Source: Pelagerythrobacter rhizovicinus (lineage in GTDB: Bacteria; Pseudomonadota; Alphaproteobacteria; Sphingomonadales; Sphingomonadaceae). Taken from it: DNA of 64,000 nt. Under the pieces are notes generated by a model. It did not search any database, was not told the DNA's origin, and worked only from the letters and a program-made list of their open reading frames with translations. Of the stretch, positions 18,656 to 27,619 are shown piece after piece. Position 1 is the first letter of the stretch. Each line of letters starts with the position of its first letter. A program made the translations under genes and the position numbers. The DNA lies in contig NZ_SDPV01000001.1 in the NCBI RefSeq assembly GCF_004135625.1, forward strand, positions 186,001 to 250,000, in the 5' to 3' direction.

Positions 18656-19744
18656 TTGGCCGACCCGCTCGCCACTCCGCTGACCGTGCTGCTCGGGTGC
18701 CGCCTGCCGGTGGTGCAGACCGCGATGGGCTGGATCGCGACGCCGAGGCTCGTGGCGGCGAGCAGCAATGCGGGGGCGTTCGGGTTTCTCGCGGGCGCGG
18801 TGATGACGCCGGCCGAGCTGGCCGAGGCGATCGCGGAGACCGCACGGCTCACGCCGCACCGGTTCGGGGTCAACTTCCACAGCTTTCAGCCCGGCGCGCG
18901 CGAGATCGTCGAGGTGATCCTCGCCAACAGCGAGCGCGTCGGCGCGGTGAGTTTCGGGCGCGGGCCCGACGCCGGCATGATCGCGCGCTTCAGCGAGGCC
19001 GCGATCGTCTGCATGCCGACCGTGGGCGCGGTGAAGCACGCCGAGAAGATGGTCGCGCTGGGCTGCCGGGCGATCACCGTCCAAGGTGGTGAGGGCGGGG
19101 GGCACACCGGCTCGGTCGCGACCACCGTGCTGCTGCCGCAGGTGCTCGATGCGGTGAACGTACCGGTCGCGGCAGCCGGTGGGTTCGCCGACGGGCGCGG
19201 TCTGGCAGCGGCGCTTGCCTGGGGGGCGAGCGGCATCGCCATGGGCTCGCGTTTCATGATGACCGCCGACAGCCCGGTGCCCGATGCGGTCAAATCCGCC
19301 TATACGCGCGCGGGGACCGCCGACATCCTCGTCACCGACCGGATCGACGGCATTCCGCAGCGGATGATCCGCAATGCCATGCTCGACCGCATCGAGAGCG
19401 GTGGCACGCTCGGCAAGTGGAGCCGTGGTCTCACCGCCGCCGTCGCGATGAAGCGCGCGACGGGCGCGAGCTGGGGCGAACTGCTCGCCAGCGCCCGCGC
19501 GATGCGGAGCGAAGGCGGAAAGTCTCTGCCCGAGGCCATGCTCGCCGCCGCCGCGCCTGTCCTGCTGCAGAAGGCGGTCGTGGAGGGCGATGCAATCAAT
19601 GGACTGATGGCGTCCGGCCAGGTCTCCGGCCGCCTCGGCGATCTGCCGACCTGCGCCGAGCTTCTCGCCCGGATCGAAACCGAAGCGCGCCAGCGGATCG
19701 CGGCGTTCACCGGCCGTCCGGCCGCAATCAAGGGAGCTGCGTGA
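18656..19744 (+). CDS. ipdC: IpdC-like FMN-dependent CoA-ester reductase (nitronate monooxygenase fold)
   Basis: This 362-residue TIM-barrel flavoprotein belongs to the nitronate monooxygenase/enoyl reductase family. It has VVQTAMGWIATPRLVAASSNAG, the phosphate-binding VQGGEGGGHTGSVAT, and AAAGGFADGRGLAAALAWGASG. In steroid degraders, the IpdC member reduces a CoA-linked C/D-ring intermediate before IpdAB acts. The start is TTG at 18656, with GAGGA a few bases upstream. The identification rests on family plus the conserved ipdA-ipdB-ipdC neighbourhood. A true nitronate monooxygenase is less likely here. Confidence 0.83.
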   Translation: MADPLATPLTVLLGCRLPVVQTAMGWIATPRLVAASSNAGAFGFLAGAVMTPAELAEAIAETARLTPHRFGVNFHSFQPGAREIVEVILANSERVGAVSFGRGPDAGMIARFSEAAIVCMPTVGAVKHAEKMVALGCRAITVQGGEGGGHTGSVATTVLLPQVLDAVNVPVAAAGGFADGRGLAAALAWGASGIAMGSRFMMTADSPVPDAVKSAYTRAGTADILVTDRIDGIPQRMIRNAMLDRIESGGTLGKWSRGLTAAVAMKRATGASWGELLASARAMRSEGGKSLPEAMLAAAAPVLLQKAVVEGDAINGLMASGQVSGRLGDLPTCAELLARIETEARQRIAAFTGRPAAIKGAA

Positions 19745-20493
19745 TGCCGATTGGCTGGTCCGTGGAAGATCGCATTGCCGAAATCGTGTTCGACGTGCCG
19801 CCGGTCAATGCGTTCGATTCCGCGACCTGGCTCAAGCTGCCGGGCATTATCGGTTCCCTGGCCGCGCGGCAGGACGTGCACTGCATCCTGATCCGCGCCG
19901 AGGGGCGGGGCTTCTGCGGGGGCGTCGACATCAAGGAGATGCAGGCGCATCCCGAGCGCATCACCGAGCTGAACCGAGGCAACTATCTCACCTTCAAGGT
20001 GATCCGCTCGGCCGAAGTCCCGGTGGTGAGCGCGGTGCACAGCTTCGTGATCGGCGGCGGGATAGGCATTTGCGGCGCCTCGGACACGGTCATCGCGGCC
20101 GAGGACGCCTATTTCTCACTGCCCGAGATCGACCGGGGCGCGATGGGCGGGGCGAGCCACCTGTCGCGAATGTTGCCGCTGCACAAGGTGCGCGCGGCGT
20201 TCTTCACCGGCGGCAAGATCCGGGCCGAGGAGGCTTGGCGGCTCGGCGCGATCGAGAAAGTCGTCCCGCGAGAGGCGCTTAGAGCCGAGGCGCGCGCCTT
20301 CTGCGCCACGATCGCGTCGAAGAGCCGCAAGGCGCTGACCATCGCCAAGGAAGCGTTGAACGGGCTGGAAGAGCGCGACGTCGATCGCGGCTACCGCTGG
20401 GAACAGGGCTTCACGCTCGAGATGTACATGCACGAGGACAGCCAGAAGTCGCGCGACGCGTTCGTCGAGACCGGCGGGGCGGCGAAGTTCTGA
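19744..20493 (+). CDS. echA20: EchA20-like crotonase, retro-Claisen ring-cleaving step
   Basis: The 249-residue crotonase shows EIVFDVPPVNAFDSATW, LIRAEGRGFCGGVDIKEMQ, FVIGGGIGICGASDTVIA and EDAYFSLPEIDRGAMGGASHL. These match, from memory, the mycobacterial EchA20 sequence more closely than generic hydratases. EchA20 is the ring hydrolase that opens the D-ring remnant by a retro-Claisen-like reaction. The ATG overlaps the ipdC stop (TGATG). Its presence next to ipdABC strongly supports a HIP-type pathway. Confidence 0.86.
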   Translation: MPIGWSVEDRIAEIVFDVPPVNAFDSATWLKLPGIIGSLAARQDVHCILIRAEGRGFCGGVDIKEMQAHPERITELNRGNYLTFKVIRSAEVPVVSAVHSFVIGGGIGICGASDTVIAAEDAYFSLPEIDRGAMGGASHLSRMLPLHKVRAAFFTGGKIRAEEAWRLGAIEKVVPREALRAEARAFCATIASKSRKALTIAKEALNGLEERDVDRGYRWEQGFTLEMYMHEDSQKSRDAFVETGGAAKF

Positions 20494-21656
20494 TGGATCT
20501 CGCCTACACCACCAGGCAGCAGGCTTTCCGGCAGGAGGTGCGCGAGTGGCTTGCGGCGCATGTTCCGGCCGAGCGGCTGGTCACGCTTGAGCGGCAGGAC
20601 GGCTTCGATCAGCACGTCGCGTGGGAGCGCGAGCTGGCGAGCGGCAACTGGGGCATGGTGACCTGGCCGAGCGAATATGGCGGGCGCGGGCTCGATCTGA
20701 TCGAGTGGCTCATCTTCGAGGAAGAATACTGGGCCGCCGGCGCGCCGCTGCGGGCGAACCAGAACGGCATTTTCCTGCTGGGCCCGACGATCATGGAGTT
20801 CGGTTCGGACGAGCAGAAGGCGCGCTTCCTGCCGCCGATGGCGAAAGGCGAGGTGATCTGGGCGCAGGCCTGGTCCGAACCCGGCGCGGGCAGCGATATG
20901 GCCGCGATCAAGGCGACCGCGCGGCGTGAGGGCGATCACTATGTGATCAACGGGCAGAAGACCTGGTCGAGCCGGGCGAGCTTTGCCGACTGGGGCTTCG
21001 GCCTGTTCCGCACCGAGGAAGGCAGCCAGCGGCACAAGGGCCTCTCGTTCCTGCTGTTCGACCTGAACGCGCCCGGGATCACCCGCCGCCCGATCCGCCA
21101 GCTTCACGGCGATCCGGGCTTCGCCGAACTGTTCTTCGACGAGGTCCGCGTGCCCGTGGAGAACCGCATCGCGGGCGAAGGCGAGGGCTGGAAGGTGGCG
21201 ATGGCGACTGCCGGCTTCGAACGCGGCCTGATGCTGCGCTCGCCCGGCCGCTTCCAGGCGACCGCCGCGCGGCTGATGGCCCTGCTGCGGGAGACGGCGG
21301 ACCGCGCCTCCCCAGGGCTGCGCGAAGAGGTCGTGCGGCTGTGGATGGGCGCGCAGGCCTATGCCTACAACACCTACCAGGTCGCGGCGCGGATCATGGC
21401 CGGCGGCTCGATCGGCGCCGAGGCGAGCCTGAACAAGATCTTCTGGTCCGAACTCGACCGCGCGATGCACCGCGCGGCGATGCACCTGCTGGGGCCCGCC
21501 GCCGAATTGCAGACCCTGCCCGATGGCCGCGCGAACGAGTGGCTCGAGGGCTACATCTTCTCGCTCTCCGGCCCGATCTACGCCGGTTCGAACGAGATCC
21601 AGCGCAACATCACCGCCGAGCGCCTGCTCGGCCTGCCACGCGTGGGAGCGGGCTGA
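20493..21656 (+). CDS. fadE31: Acyl-CoA dehydrogenase, FadE31-like large subunit
   Basis: The 387-residue acyl-CoA dehydrogenase contains EEEYWAAGAPLRANQNG, IWAQAWSEPGAGSDMAAIK, WSSRASFADWGFGLF and LRSPGRFQATAARL. The end is IYAGSNEIQRNITAERLLGLPR. The usual catalytic-glutamate position of the C-terminal motif (YEGT in many homologues) reads YAGS, with alanine near residue 364. The active base is therefore expected in the partner encoded next, as in heteromeric steroid dehydrogenases. Sequence pattern and position fit FadE31. Confidence 0.83.
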   Translation: MDLAYTTRQQAFRQEVREWLAAHVPAERLVTLERQDGFDQHVAWERELASGNWGMVTWPSEYGGRGLDLIEWLIFEEEYWAAGAPLRANQNGIFLLGPTIMEFGSDEQKARFLPPMAKGEVIWAQAWSEPGAGSDMAAIKATARREGDHYVINGQKTWSSRASFADWGFGLFRTEEGSQRHKGLSFLLFDLNAPGITRRPIRQLHGDPGFAELFFDEVRVPVENRIAGEGEGWKVAMATAGFERGLMLRSPGRFQATAARLMALLRETADRASPGLREEVVRLWMGAQAYAYNTYQVAARIMAGGSIGAEASLNKIFWSELDRAMHRAAMHLLGPAAELQTLPDGRANEWLEGYIFSLSGPIYAGSNEIQRNITAERLLGLPRVGAG

Positions 21657-22588
21657 TGGATTTCAGACTTCCACCGGAAAGCGTCGAACTGGCCGAGGCG
21701 GTGCGCGAGTACCTTGGCGGCACGCATGGGCCGGACGTGCTGCGGCAGCTCGATGCCGGCGGCAACCGCGATCTGCGGATATGGCAGGGACTCGTCGAGA
21801 TGGGCCTGACCGGACTGCTCGTGCCCGAGAGCGAGGGCGGGCTGGGCATGACGCTGCTCGATGGCGCGCTGATCGCCCGCGAATGCGGCCGCGCCTGCTT
21901 GGCCGAGCCGCTGGTCGACACAGCGCTGGTCGCGGTTCCGTGGCTGATCGCGCGCGGCGAGACCGGCCATCTCGCCGCGATCGCGGCGGGCGAGAAGCTC
22001 GTCGCCCTGCCGCACGCGGTGAACCCGTGGGTTGCGGACGGGGAGGGGGAGGAGCTTGCGAGCGTCGATCCCCTGCGCAACCTCGTGGCCGCGCCCGAGG
22101 GCGCCGGCGACGATCCCCTGCTGCTCGATCTCGGTGCGCTGATGAGCGCGGCGCAGCTTGTCGGCCTGGCCGAGGCCATGCTCGACCAGGCGGTCGCCTA
22201 TGCCAAGGTGCGCGAACAGTTCGGTCATCCGATCGGCGGGTTCCAGGCGATCAAGCATAAGCTGGCCGATGTCGCCGTCGTGCTCGAGTTCGTGCGCCCG
22301 GTCCTCTGGCGTGCGGCGCAGGCGATGGACGACGGGCTGCCGAGCGCGCCGCTGCACGTCAGCCACGCCAAATACGCCGCGACCGATGCCGCCTATCTCG
22401 CCGCGGAAAGCGCGATCCAGGTCCACGGCGCGATGGGCTATACCTACGAAGTCGATCTCCACTTCTGGATGAAGCGCGCATGGGCGCTCTCCGGCGCCTG
22501 GGGCGACCGCAATTTCCACTATCACCGGATCGAGGACGCCGCGCTCGGCGGCGCGCACCCCCTCGGCCCGCAGCACACGTTCGCCTGA
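21656..22588 (+). CDS. Acyl-CoA dehydrogenase, short partner subunit (FadE32/33-like)
   Basis: At 310 residues it is shorter than a typical acyl-CoA dehydrogenase (about 380). The N-terminal helical domain is recognisable (DFRLPPESVELAEAVREYLGG), the middle beta domain is much reduced, and the C-terminal domain has YAKVREQFGHPIGGFQAIKHKLAD. HGAMGYTYEVDLHFWMKRAW places a glutamate near residue 265, where the catalytic base of alpha2-beta2 steroid dehydrogenases lies. It is encoded directly after the large subunit with a TGATG junction, so a heteromer is likely. FadE32 and FadE33 cannot be separated here. Confidence 0.8.
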   Translation: MDFRLPPESVELAEAVREYLGGTHGPDVLRQLDAGGNRDLRIWQGLVEMGLTGLLVPESEGGLGMTLLDGALIARECGRACLAEPLVDTALVAVPWLIARGETGHLAAIAAGEKLVALPHAVNPWVADGEGEELASVDPLRNLVAAPEGAGDDPLLLDLGALMSAAQLVGLAEAMLDQAVAYAKVREQFGHPIGGFQAIKHKLADVAVVLEFVRPVLWRAAQAMDDGLPSAPLHVSHAKYAATDAAYLAAESAIQVHGAMGYTYEVDLHFWMKRAWALSGAWGDRNFHYHRIEDAALGGAHPLGPQHTFA

Positions 22589-22595
22589 GGAGCCG

Positions 22596-23747
22596 ATGGC
22601 CGAAGCCTATATCATCGACGCGGTCCGTACCCCGATCGGGCGCAAGAAGGGTTCGCTCGCCCAGGTGCATCCGGCCGATCTCGCCGCGCACCCGCTGCGC
22701 GTGCTGATCGAGCGGACAGGCATCGACGCGAACGCGGTCGACGACTGCGTGTGGGGCTGCTGCGACACGATCGGTCCACAGGCGGGCGACATCGGGCGCA
22801 CGGCATGGCTTGTCGCCGGCCTGCCGCAGCACGTGCCCGGCACGACGGTCGATCGCCAGTGTGGCTCCAGCCAGCAGGCGGTGCATTTCGCTGCGCAGGG
22901 CGTCATGAGCGGCACGCAGGATCTCGTCGTCGCGGGTGGCAGCCAGGCGATGAACGCGATCCCGATCTCCGCCGCGATGTTCGCCGGCCAGCCGTACGGC
23001 TTCGACAATCCGTTCAACACCGCGCGCGGGTGGGTCGAGCGCTATGGCGGCGGCGTTCTCAACCAGATCAACTCGGCCGAGATGATCGCCGAGAAGTGGA
23101 ACATCTCGCGCGAGGCGATGGAGCGGTTCGCGCTCGCCAGCCACGAGCGTGCGCAGGCGGCGTGGGACAACGGCTGGTTCGATGCGGAAGTGGCGCCGCT
23201 GGCGGGGCTCGAACGCGACGAGACGATCCGCCCGAACACGACGCTCGAAGGGCTCGCCGCGCTCAATCCGGTGCAGGAAGGCGGGCGCGTCACCGCGGGG
23301 GTCGCGAGCCAGAACTGCGACGGCGCGGCCGCGCTGCTGATCGCGTCCGAGCAGGCGGTGAAGGACCACGGCCTCACGCCGCGCGCGCGCATCCACCACA
23401 TCTCGGTGCGGGCGGACGATCCGGTGTGGATGCTCACCGCGCCGATCCCGGCGACCAGGCATGCGCTGGAGAAGGCGGGCATGACGGTCGCGGACATCGA
23501 CCTGTTCGAATGCAACGAGGCCTTCGCCAGCATCCCGATGGCCTGGATGCAGGAACTCGGCATTCCGCACGAGAAGATCAACGTCCAGGGCGGAGCGATC
23601 GCGCTCGGCCATCCGCTGGGCGGCACGGGCGCGCGGCTGATGACCACGCTGCTCGGCGCGCTGGAGCGCACCGGCGGCCGCTACGGTCTGCAGACCATGT
23701 GCGAGGGCGGCGGCCAGGCCAACGTGACGATTATCGAGAGGCTTTGA
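22596..23747 (+). CDS. fadA6: FadA6-like acetyl-CoA acyltransferase (thiolase)
   Basis: This 383-residue thiolase performs the thiolytic cleavage in C/D-ring beta-oxidation. The nucleophilic cysteine is in TVDRQCGSSQQA (Cys89). The second active-site region has FECNEAFA, GHPLGGTGARL (His near 339) and MCEGGGQANV (Cys near 369). The N-terminus MAEAYIIDAVRTPIGRKKGS is normal for the family, and the QCGSSQQA form is shared with FadA6. GAGGAG lies just before the ATG, 7 bp after the preceding stop. Confidence 0.87.
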   Translation: MAEAYIIDAVRTPIGRKKGSLAQVHPADLAAHPLRVLIERTGIDANAVDDCVWGCCDTIGPQAGDIGRTAWLVAGLPQHVPGTTVDRQCGSSQQAVHFAAQGVMSGTQDLVVAGGSQAMNAIPISAAMFAGQPYGFDNPFNTARGWVERYGGGVLNQINSAEMIAEKWNISREAMERFALASHERAQAAWDNGWFDAEVAPLAGLERDETIRPNTTLEGLAALNPVQEGGRVTAGVASQNCDGAAALLIASEQAVKDHGLTPRARIHHISVRADDPVWMLTAPIPATRHALEKAGMTVADIDLFECNEAFASIPMAWMQELGIPHEKINVQGGAIALGHPLGGTGARLMTTLLGALERTGGRYGLQTMCEGGGQANVTIIERL

Positions 23748-23750
23748 CGA

Positions 23751-24653
23751 ATGGGGATCTGCGAAGGCAGGACTGTGATCATTACCGGCGCGGCGCGCGG
23801 GCTGGGCCGCGCCTATGCGCTGGCCTTCGCCGCCGAGGGCGCCAACGTCGTCGTCAACGACATCGGCGCCTCGCTGGGCGGCGAAGGGCGCGACACGTCG
23901 GCCGCCGACGCCGTGGTCGAGGAAATCCGTGTGGCCGGCGGGAAAGCCGTCGCCAATTACGACGATGTGACCGATTGGGATGCCGCCAGGCGGATCGTCG
24001 AGGCTGCGGTGAGCGAATTCGGCGACCTCCACGTGGTGGTCAACAACGCCGGGATCGTGCGCGACCGGATGTTCGTCTCCGCCACGCTCGACGAATGGGA
24101 CGCGACGATGCACGTGCATCTGCGCGGGCACTTTTGCGTCAGCCGACATGCCGTCGACTACTGGAGAGCCAAGGCGAAGGTGGGCGAAGCGCCTGACGCG
24201 CGGATCATCAACACGACCAGCGGCGCGGGGCTGCAAGGCTCCATCGCGCAGGCCGCCTACTCGACGGCCAAGGGCGGGATCGCCACGCTCACGCTGGTCC
24301 AGGCGGCCGAGCTCGGCCGCTACGGCATTACCGCCAATGCGCTCGCCCCGGCCGCGCGCACCCGCATGACCGAGCAGGCCTTCGCGGAGAAGATGGCGAC
24401 CGAGGGCGATGCCTTCGACACCATGGACCCCGCCAATGTGGCGCCTGCGGTCGTCTGGCTCGGCAGCGCGCATAGCGCCAAGGTGACCGGCTGCGTGTTC
24501 GAGCTCGAGGGCGGCAAGATCATGCTCGAAGACGGCTGGCGCGAAGGGCCGTTCGTCGACAAAGGCGCGCGGTGGGCGCCGGGCGAGGTGGGCGAAGCAG
24601 TGGACCGACTGCTCGCCGAACGCGTGCCGCCCCGCAAGGTCTGGGGCACCTGA
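23751..24653 (+). CDS. Short-chain dehydrogenase, 3-hydroxyacyl-CoA/17-beta-HSD4-like
   Basis: The 300-residue SDR has TGAARGLGRAYALAFAAEGA, VVVNDIGASLGGEGRDTSAA, VVNNAGIVRDRM, and the Ser/Tyr/Lys catalytic set in NTTSGAGLQGS and YSTAKGG. The VNDIG insert and the roughly 40-residue C-terminal tail (EDGWREGPFVDKG) resemble the dehydrogenase domain of peroxisomal multifunctional enzyme 2. They also resemble the SDRs flanking the mycobacterial ipd genes (Rv3548c/Rv3549c type). It probably oxidises a beta-hydroxyacyl-CoA intermediate. It is encoded 3 bp after the thiolase gene. Confidence 0.8.
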   Translation: MGICEGRTVIITGAARGLGRAYALAFAAEGANVVVNDIGASLGGEGRDTSAADAVVEEIRVAGGKAVANYDDVTDWDAARRIVEAAVSEFGDLHVVVNNAGIVRDRMFVSATLDEWDATMHVHLRGHFCVSRHAVDYWRAKAKVGEAPDARIINTTSGAGLQGSIAQAAYSTAKGGIATLTLVQAAELGRYGITANALAPAARTRMTEQAFAEKMATEGDAFDTMDPANVAPAVVWLGSAHSAKVTGCVFELEGGKIMLEDGWREGPFVDKGARWAPGEVGEAVDRLLAERVPPRKVWGT

Positions 24654-24654
24654 G

Positions 24655-25665
24655 ATGGCATTCGCGCTCGACGAGCAGCAGCAGATGATCGCCGAGACGG
24701 CGGCGGCGTTCTTCGCAGAGAACGCAGGGGGCGAGCGCACGCGGGCCGCGATGGCCAGCGGCATCGATCGCGACCTCTGGCGCGCCTATTGCCGCGAACT
24801 CGGCTTCGGCGGCCTGACCGTGCCCGAGGATCTCGGCGGCGCCGGGCTCGGCCATGTGGAACTGGCGGTCGTTGCCGAGCAGGCGGGCCGCACGCTGGCG
24901 GCGATCCCGCTGCTGGGGCACGCGATGGCGACGGCCGCCCTGCTCGCGAGCGACGATCGGGCGGCGATCGATGCGCACCTTCCCGCGATGATGGCGGGGG
25001 ACCGGAGCGTCGCGGCGGGCGAGCGAGGGGGTGAAGGTTTGCTCGTGCCGCACGCGGCGCAGTGCGATCTGCTGCTCCTGCTTGGCGAAGGCGGTGCGCA
25101 CCTGATCGATGCGAGCGCGGCGACGGTCGAGCCGCTGAAGTCGCTCGACGAGACCCGGCCCCTCGCGCGGGTTCACGCGTCCGCCGGCGATCCGCTCCCC
25201 GGCGGAGCGGCGCCGTGCGAGGCGGCCCGCGCGGCCGGCGTCCTGTGCCTCGCGGCCGAAGCGCTCGGCGGCGCGCAGGAGGCGCTCGATCGCACCGTCG
25301 CCTTTGCCAAGGAGCGCGAGCAGTTCGGCCGTCCAGTGGGCTCGTTCCAGGCCTACAAGCATCGCCTTGCGAACCGCACGGTCGAGATCGAGCAGGCGCG
25401 CTCCGCCGTATGGTGGGCGGCCTGCGCGTTGGACGAAGGGCACGAGACCCGCGCGCTTGCGCTCCATGCCGCCAAGAGCTTCTGCGCGGATACTTATCTG
25501 CGGGTCGCGGGCGACATGATCCAGCTCCACGGCGGCATCGGCTTCACCTGGGAGCACGACGCGCACCTGTTCTTCAAGCGCGCGCGCGCCATCGCGAACA
25601 TGCTCGGCGACGGGCCGCATCACCGCGAGCGCGTCGCGCGGATCATGCTGGACGACGCGGCATGA
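24655..25665 (+). CDS. Acyl-CoA dehydrogenase, short partner subunit
   Basis: This 336-residue member starts FALDEQQQMIAETAAAFFAENAG. It has a shortened central beta domain, FAKEREQFGRPVGSFQAYKHRLAN in the C-terminal helical domain, and HGGIGFTWEHDAHLFFKRARA, where Glu near residue 300 is the expected catalytic base. It is coupled to the downstream FadE30-like gene by a 4-bp overlap and repeats the short-plus-long pairing seen five genes upstream, here with the short subunit first. A heteromer with the next product is inferred. Confidence 0.8.
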   Translation: MAFALDEQQQMIAETAAAFFAENAGGERTRAAMASGIDRDLWRAYCRELGFGGLTVPEDLGGAGLGHVELAVVAEQAGRTLAAIPLLGHAMATAALLASDDRAAIDAHLPAMMAGDRSVAAGERGGEGLLVPHAAQCDLLLLLGEGGAHLIDASAATVEPLKSLDETRPLARVHASAGDPLPGGAAPCEAARAAGVLCLAAEALGGAQEALDRTVAFAKEREQFGRPVGSFQAYKHRLANRTVEIEQARSAVWWAACALDEGHETRALALHAAKSFCADTYLRVAGDMIQLHGGIGFTWEHDAHLFFKRARAIANMLGDGPHHRERVARIMLDDAA

Positions 25666-26840
25666 AGCTGGGGTTCTCCGACATGGAAGAGGCGTTCCGC
25701 CGCGAATGCGCGAGCTGGCTCGACGAGCAGATGGCCGGCGAGTTCGCCGACATCCGCGGGATCGCCAATCTCGTCGACAAACCCGAGCGCCGCAAGGCGT
25801 GGGAGCGGCGGCTGGCCGAGCATCGCTATTCGTGCATCGGCTGGCCGATCGCGTGGGGCGGCCGCGACGCGACGCTCAACGAGCAGGTGATTTTCGCTGA
25901 GGAATATGCGCGCGCCGGGGCGCCTAACCGGCTCAACCACATGGGAGTCGAGCTGCTCGGGCCGACGCTGCTCGCGCTCGGCAGTTCGGAGCAGAAGGCG
26001 CGGTTCCTGCCGGCGATCGCCGAGGGCACGGCGATCTGGTGCCAGGGCTATTCCGAACCCGGCGCCGGCTCCGACCTTGCCGCCATCCGCACCCGTGCGC
26101 GGCGCGACGGTGACGAATGGGTGATCGAGGGGCAGAAGATCTGGACCAGCCTCGCCCAATTCGCCGACATGATTTTCGTGCTCGCACGGACCGAAGACGG
26201 AACCCGCGGCCGCGAGGGGCTGAGCTTCCTGCTCGTCGATCTCGATCAGCCCGGTATCGAAATCCGCCCGATCCGCCAGATCAACGGCGAGGCTGAATTC
26301 AACGAGGTGTTCTTCGACGGCGCGCGCTGCCCGGTCGAGAATATGGTCGGCGCCGAGGGGGAGGGGTGGACGGTTTCGACCACGCTGCTCTCGTTCGAAC
26401 GGGGCATCTCGACCCTCGGCCAGCAGATGCAGTTCCGCAACGAGCTCGACGCGGTGATCGCCGCGGCCAAGCACAACGGCAAGGCGGCGGACCCGGTGTT
26501 CCGGCAGAGGCTCGCCGAGGCCGAGATCGGCCTGCGGCTGATGCGCTACGGCGCGCTTCGCATGCTGGCCGGCGGCAAGGGCGGCGCGCTCGCGGGCGCG
26601 GCGCTGACGTACAAGATCCAGTGGGCGAGCTGGCGCCGGGCGCTGGGCGAGCTGGCGATGGACGTGCTCGGGCAGGAAGGCGAGGTCGCGCCCGCTGATG
26701 CCGAGGGCTGGCCGCTGCTCGCCAATCTCTATCTCTATTCGCGCGCCGACACGATCTACGGCGGCACCAATCAGATCCAGCGCAACCTGATCGCCGAGCG
26801 CGGGCTCGGCCTGCCGCGCGAGCCGAGAGGAAACGCATGA
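25662..26840 (+). CDS. fadE30: Acyl-CoA dehydrogenase, FadE30-like
   Basis: The 392-residue protein has RKAWERRLAEHRYSCIGWP, EEYARAGAPNRLNHMGVELLGP, IWCQGYSEPGAGSDLAAIRT, EFNEVFFDGARCPVENMVG and SFERGISTLGQQMQ. These closely follow the pattern I know for FadE30, which desaturates HIP-CoA in the first beta-oxidation cycle of the propionate side chain. The C-terminal motif reads IYGGTNQIQRN, so the usual glutamate is replaced by glycine. The partner subunit encoded just upstream may supply the base. Confidence 0.84.
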   Translation: MKLGFSDMEEAFRRECASWLDEQMAGEFADIRGIANLVDKPERRKAWERRLAEHRYSCIGWPIAWGGRDATLNEQVIFAEEYARAGAPNRLNHMGVELLGPTLLALGSSEQKARFLPAIAEGTAIWCQGYSEPGAGSDLAAIRTRARRDGDEWVIEGQKIWTSLAQFADMIFVLARTEDGTRGREGLSFLLVDLDQPGIEIRPIRQINGEAEFNEVFFDGARCPVENMVGAEGEGWTVSTTLLSFERGISTLGQQMQFRNELDAVIAAAKHNGKAADPVFRQRLAEAEIGLRLMRYGALRMLAGGKGGALAGAALTYKIQWASWRRALGELAMDVLGQEGEVAPADAEGWPLLANLYLYSRADTIYGGTNQIQRNLIAERGLGLPREPRGNA

Positions 26841-27619
26841 GCCTGACGCCGACCTATCCGCCCGGGCGCGATCTGCTTGCCGGCAAGACCGTGCTCGTCA
26901 CGGCCGCCGCTGGCACGGGCATCGGCTATGCGGTGGCGAAGCGCGCGGTCGAGGAAGGCGCGCGGGTGATGATCAGCGACTGGCACGAGCGGCGCCTCGG
27001 CGAAGCGGCGGGGCGGATTGCCGATGAGACGGGAAGCGAGCCGCCGGCGACGTTCGTGTGCGACGTGACCGATCAGGCGCAAGTCGACGCGCTGCGCGAT
27101 GCTGCGGGAGCCGAGCTCGGCGCGGTCGACGTGCTGATCAACAATGCCGGGCTCGGCGGGGAGACCGTCGTCATCGACATGACGGATGACGAGTGGCACC
27201 GCGTACTCGACGTCACGCTCAATTCCGTCTTCCGCATGACGCGCGCATTCCTCCCCGGAATGTACGCGCGCAAGGGAGGGGCGATCGTCAACAACGCCTC
27301 GGTCCTCGGCTGGCGGGCGCAGAAGGGGCAGGCGCATTACGCGGCGGCAAAGGCCGGGGTCATGGCCTTCACCCGCTGCTCCGCACTCGAGGCGGCCGAG
27401 CACGGCGTGCGGATCAACGCCGTCGCGCCCTCGATCGCGATGCACGCCTTCCTCGCCAAAGTGACGAGCGAGGAATTGCTCGCCGAACTGTCTGCGCGCG
27501 AAGCCTTCGGGCGCCCGGCCGAGGTGTGGGAAGTCGCCAACGTCATGCTGTTCCTCGCCTCCGACCTCGCCAGCTACATGACCGGCGAGGTCGTCCCGGT
27601 GTCGAGCCAGCGCGCATGA
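26837..27619 (+). CDS. ipdF: IpdF-like short-chain dehydrogenase
   Basis: This 260-residue SDR has the unusual nucleotide-binding segment VTAAAGTGIGYAVAKRAVEEGA and ISDWHERRLGEA. It also has INNAGLGGETVVIDMTDDEW, NNASVLGWRAQKGQAHYAAAK and RINAVAPSIAMHAFL. This pattern is shared with mycobacterial IpdF, which oxidises the 5-hydroxy group of the HIC-CoA intermediate of steroid C/D-ring degradation. The Ser-Tyr-Lys set is intact. The ATG overlaps the stop of the FadE30-like gene by 4 bp. Confidence 0.87.
   Translation: MSLTPTYPPGRDLLAGKTVLVTAAAGTGIGYAVAKRAVEEGARVMISDWHERRLGEAAGRIADETGSEPPATFVCDVTDQAQVDALRDAAGAELGAVDVLINNAGLGGETVVIDMTDDEWHRVLDVTLNSVFRMTRAFLPGMYARKGGAIVNNASVLGWRAQKGQAHYAAAKAGVMAFTRCSALEAAEHGVRINAVAPSIAMHAFLAKVTSEELLAELSAREAFGRPAEVWEVANVMLFLASDLASYMTGEVVPVSSQRA

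Noticed and set aside
22359-24764. Long antisense open frame of about 801 codons opposite the thiolase and SDR genes
   Set aside because: It is the mirror of strongly conserved coding genes and its translation is low-complexity Arg/His-rich sequence.
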